From Hydra vulgaris (lineage: Eukaryota; Cnidaria; Hydrozoa; Anthoathecata; Hydridae): 64,000 nucleotides of DNA. The notes under the pieces are model-generated. The model saw nothing but the letters and a program-made list of their open reading frames with translations, searched no databases and was not told the DNA's origin. The position numbers and the translations under genes are program-made. Position 1 is the stretch's first letter. The number at the start of each line of letters is the position of its first letter. Positions 60,931 through 64,000 of this stretch are shown here, in pieces. The stretch is taken from NCBI RefSeq assembly GCF_038396675.1, contig NC_088926.1, positions 7,436,501-7,500,500 on the forward strand. The letters run 5' to 3'.

Positions 60931-62620
60931 CTATCGGTTCTTTATCTTTTTTTTAAACTCTTTTACCTGATCTTTTCTTACAGAATCTGTTACAGTTTCT
61001 TTTTGTAAATTATTATAAAAAATATTAATGACAATTCGAGATCCATATTTATTTTCCCATTCTTGGTGATTTTCGCATGTAAAATCGACACTGCTATAAT
61101 AAATCTTAAAAATTTGTTCTGAAAAACTTTTAAAAATTTGTTCTGCAAAACTTTTTGATAAAGAATAACTGCAATGTTTGATTAGAATAGGAGAATTAAT
61201 ATCTAGAATACTAAAAAGATGACAAATAAAATCAGACACGGATTGACTTGGACATATAAGTCCACCTCTGGATAATATTTTCAGATATTCGTTATTAAGA
61301 ACATCTTGGTCTGTAGAAACCATTTTTTGACCACAAGATAGATATTTAAATCTTTTTTTCAATTTTTTTAGCAATGTAGCCTGCTATGCCATAGCAGGCT
61401 ACATTGGTAGAATGATTATCTGTAACAATAGCTCTTACTTTAAAACCTGATTGTTGCAATGAGGTAATGCACTCATCAATTTTATTTTTCAACCATGATC
61501 ATGTTGTGCAAACTTCAGGTGATGATCTCACAACATAAGGAATAGCTTTTTGAAGCCCTACAATCATAAAAACAACAACACCTTTATAAAGCTTACTTTC
61601 TGAATCTTCACCAATATATTTCTCACTTTGATATTGGGTTGCTTTTTGCAGATACATTTCATTCACAAGAAACACACAATCACTTGATACACAATGTTTT
61701 TGCAACAAAACTGTTATAGCTTTATATGCATTTATATCACTTTATATCATTTATATGCATTTATATCACTTTATATCATTTATATACATTTATATCACTT
61801 TGGATTTTTCTAAATAAACTAAAAGATGGTAAAAGTAGTTGTTCTAACAATAACTTATAAGACTGTGCTGAAGTGTGACGTAAAATTAGTGCATAATGTA
61901 TAAGGGATGCAGAATATGGAGGTCTACCTTGAGGAGAATAGTATCTAATTTCATTTAACTCTGTCAAAATTGAATTCATATCATTGGCTTTATTTCTAAT
62001 ATAGACAGGAAAATTCTAACATACTACAGTTTGTTAATTTGCAGTTATGACCACTACGCAACCATTCAGATAAAGAAATATGAAAGCCTTTATATGACAA
62101 TGAAACATAAAGATCTTTATTTACAGTTATTGACTCAAAAACAGTTGGTATGCCAGATTTTTCATCAAAATATAATTTATAATAAACCACACTATCGTGA
62201 ATTTTTTTAAATGTAAAGCCTGGTAGAGAATGTTATTCTGTCAAAGAATCAAGATTAATTATTTTATCAACACTTTGAAAACATTCAAACTCATCTTTTC
62301 CTAAATATCTTAAAGTTGGTTCTTTTTCGGGGCAACTTTGGAACACTTAGAGCCGACGATCCACTTATTTCATTGGTTTAAAAAGTTTGAACTGGAAGAA
62401 GATTCCATTTCAAGGTGCATCTTTTTCCGTAATTAATAAATTTGTCATCAAAATGATTCACACAAAGAGCTGAATGTTTTGATGGAACCCAATCTTTTCT
62501 ATTAACAAAGTATATCCATCGTTCTCGCAAATCAAATTCTTCAGGAAAATGAAATGTTGACTTTTTTGGACCATTAGAGTAACCAGTTTTACAGTTTGTA
62601 ACAACACATTTATTAACCAT
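60931..62620 (-). pseudogene. THAP-domain P-type transposase, internally deleted
   Basis: ATG at 62620. THAP zinc finger: VNKCVVTNCKTG (two Cys), TFHFPEEFDLRERWIYFVNR, WVPSKHSALCVNHF (Cys and His). Then broken frames: YKGFHISLSEWLRSGHNC, RYYSPQGRPPYSASLIHYAL, HTSAQSYKLLLEQLLLPSF, LVNEMYLQKATQYQ (the catalytic Asp expected at this place reads Asn), YKGVVVFMIVGLQKAIPYVV, IVTDNHSTNV (second Asp), then directly CYGIAGYIAKKLKKRFKYL and LSRGGLICPSQSVSDFI, normally several hundred residues further on. The join lies at CCTGCTATGCCATAGCAGG (61379-61397). Upstream frames hold stops. Inactive. Confidence 0.85.
61728..61800. repeat. 28-bp imperfect tandem repeat
   Basis: TATATGCATTTATATCACTT TATATCAT unit, nearly three copies, inside the transposase relic; an expansion within former coding sequence. 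Confidence 0.85.
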
Positions 62621-63125
62621 TTTATTACTAAAACAAATCAAAAAAATGTAACAGTTACTTTTAAATATAAAGTTCACTTACATTTATTATTGGGATTATC
62701 TCCATTTAAATAACATCGCATAAAAAAGCAGTTCGACTATATACAGTAATAATATTAGACTGTCTGTGTGTCTTTTTCGTTATTCCACTCTCTAATGGAA
62801 TATAATGAAACAGGCAATCAGTCAGAATACATTCACATATTAATCAGTTCAGAATACATTACATATTAAATGACTATTAAAGCATAAACCAATGCATGCA
62901 AGCAAATATTTATATTGTAATTCTTACAATATTATAATTCAATATTTTATTCAACACCTTTGTATAATATTCACTGGTTAATATATTGTTATTGTTGTTG
63001 TTGTTAAAACCTTTCATACATAATTCAAAATTTAAAAATAAGCCGTAAAAGAACTGGCCTCTTAATTTTTTACGGAAAATGCAACAAATCAGGCCGTATA
63101 ATAACAGTAGGCCATGCATAGCTAT

Positions 63126-64000
63126 TAGGGTGATTCATATTTGACGAACTTTTGAAAATCAAGTTGGTCCTACCTGGAATGGTTGACCAATAATATAAAA
63201 ATAATTTTAAGCCCAAAAATTTTAATGTCACGTGACTTTAGAGGTCCCGCCAGTCAAATTTGTGTATAAAAACATATCAAACTTCAGGGGTCTGGCGGGG
63301 ACCTTTAAAATCAACACGGAAAGCCAACTTTTATTCTATTTGGTATATTTTAGACTACTTATTTATAATAGGGTAGGACCAAAAAGAAATATGGTGGTAT
63401 TTATTCCACATGATGCGGAGAAAGTGGCAAAAAAACGGTTTTTTTACATAAAATGACGCATTACTATGTATAACTGACGCTGGTTTATTCATCAATTTAG
63501 GCCAAATTTTGAAAATTAGTATTAGATCTAAGCATTAATAATGTTTATATAGAAGGGGCGTGTCAATAGCTACCCGCCCCCTCACCCTATTATTGGAGAT
63601 TTACACCCCCTCTATCCCTTCTTTGTTAGAAGGGCGGGGGGGGGGTGCGAAGTTATTTAAATTTTATTATAAATCATAATATTTAAAATTACTTTATTTT
63701 CTTTAGCAAAAAAAAAACATAATTTGGCAATATAAATATTAAAATCATGACATGTAAATATAATATAATATATTGCAATGCATAAATATAGTATATAAAT
63801 CATGTTATTTTTTTCTCTGCTTTCCTATTGCTTCATACGCTAGCTTCAACTGTTCCTTGGTTTCTGACCCACGGAAGTGATCTCGTCTTTGCTGCACAGC
63901 TAGTTTAAGTTGTTGACGATCAACCTTATTGTGAACATTGTTCACAAACTCTGATACAAGTTTTACAGCCCTTTCAGAACAATCGTTAACTACTTCAAGT
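63126..64000 (-). mobile_element. Second long-TIR transposon of the 46487 family, cut by window end
   Basis: Starts TAGGGTGATTCATATTT, only nine bases after the P element. Contains GGTCCCGCCAG (63243-63253) and CTGGCGGGGACC (63292-63303), the same subterminal inverted pair as at 46602-46663 but with unrelated loop sequence, and a transposase C-terminus from 63805. A GC-rich C-run/G-run stretch at 63550-63645 is particular to this copy. Confidence 0.85.
63805..64000 (-). CDS. Transposase C-terminal fragment (long-TIR family)
   Basis: Stop TAA at 63805-63807. Reads LEVVNDCSERAVKLVSEFVN, NVHNKVDRQQLKLAVQQRRD, ETKEQLKLAYEAIGKQ: clearly homologous to the end of 47299-49182 (VVNDVSERSIKVVSDFV ... 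QRREN ... LQLAYQAIAK). Open to the window edge. Confidence 0.9.
   Translation of the reverse strand, partial: LEVVNDCSERAVKLVSEFVNNVHNKVDRQQLKLAVQQRRDHFRGSETKEQLKLAYEAIGKQRKK

Larger units (their letters stand above)
60585..63116 (-). mobile_element. P-type transposon, 2.5 kb, 7-bp target duplication
   Basis: TIR CATGGCCTACTGTTAT/ATAACAGTAGGCCATG, with similarity inward for about 90 bp (GGCCTGATTTGTTGCATTTT present at both ends). Flanked by CATAGCT on both sides (60578-60584, 63117-63123); 7 or 8 bp and a CA start suit the P superfamily. Encodes a THAP-domain transposase with an internal deletion. Confidence 0.88.

Noticed and set aside
62910..63119. Small ORF with poly-Asn
   Set aside because: It is the TIR of the P-type element plus a (GTT)n run.

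Overview
This is an AT-rich eukaryotic window dominated by transposable elements. It has intron-split genes, huge introns, long (TA)n arrays and many DNA transposons, with CR1-like LINEs and Penelope-like elements. The flavour is cnidarian and most like Hydra; that is inferred from content, since no search could be run. I can support two host genes. (1) SEC13, minus strand: nine short exons run from a 6-nt first coding exon at 23066 down to 107, and the 3' exons lie off the left edge. The predicted product is WD40 blades colinear with known SEC13 (COPII coat and nuclear pore outer ring). (2) A STEAP-family metalloreductase at 42171-43652, minus strand, one uninterrupted exon of 493 codons.

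Layout. 1-23 kb: SEC13 exons separated by introns holding a TA-flanked inverted-repeat element (1358-3464), Penelope remnant (3696-4210), Tc1/mariner relic (about 4957-6350), tRNA-derived SINE (6700-6943), CR1-like LINE fragment (8990-10190), a (TA)n block with a hammerhead-like motif (12440-13165), a piggyBac-like relic (13267-13942), a P-element relic with two 33-bp coding minisatellites (14920-16830) and hAT-like/foldback elements (20245-21173). 23.3-26.9 kb: a composite element with inverted minisatellite arms, carrying a Penelope ORF, hammerhead ribozyme motifs and a foldback MITE. 28-30.7 kb: mariner relic, SINE, hAT MITE with perfect 8-bp target duplication. 30.98-35.35 kb: a nearly intact BED-finger hAT with perfect TIRs and 8-bp TSD, broken by one frameshift and one nonsense codon. 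35.37-41.37 kb: an unclassified TIR element with a second hAT (36976-39878) inside it. 41.7-43.7 kb: small hAT MITE and STEAP. 44.5-46.4 kb: foldback elements and (TA)n. 46.49-50.64 kb: a 4.15-kb transposon with TIRs of about 450 bp, perfect 8-bp TSD and a two-exon transposase that I cannot place in a named family with certainty. 51.6-54.05 kb: truncated relative of it. 54.1-55 kb: Tc1 relic. 55.37-56.85 kb: CR1-like LINE. 59.1-59.8 kb: decayed TE-borne ORF. 60.585-63.116 kb: internally deleted THAP/P-type transposon. 63.126 kb to the end: another member of the 46.5-kb family, cut by the window edge.

The strongest leads are (a) hammerhead ribozyme motifs, one downstream of a Penelope GIY-YIG ORF and two forming a 148-bp palindrome with a motif on each strand, and (b) a family of long-TIR transposons (three members in 17 kb) sharing a transposase and, in two of them, a subterminal GGTCCCCGCCAG...CTGGCGGGGACC hairpin. 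All coordinates of intron borders and TE ends were read by eye.
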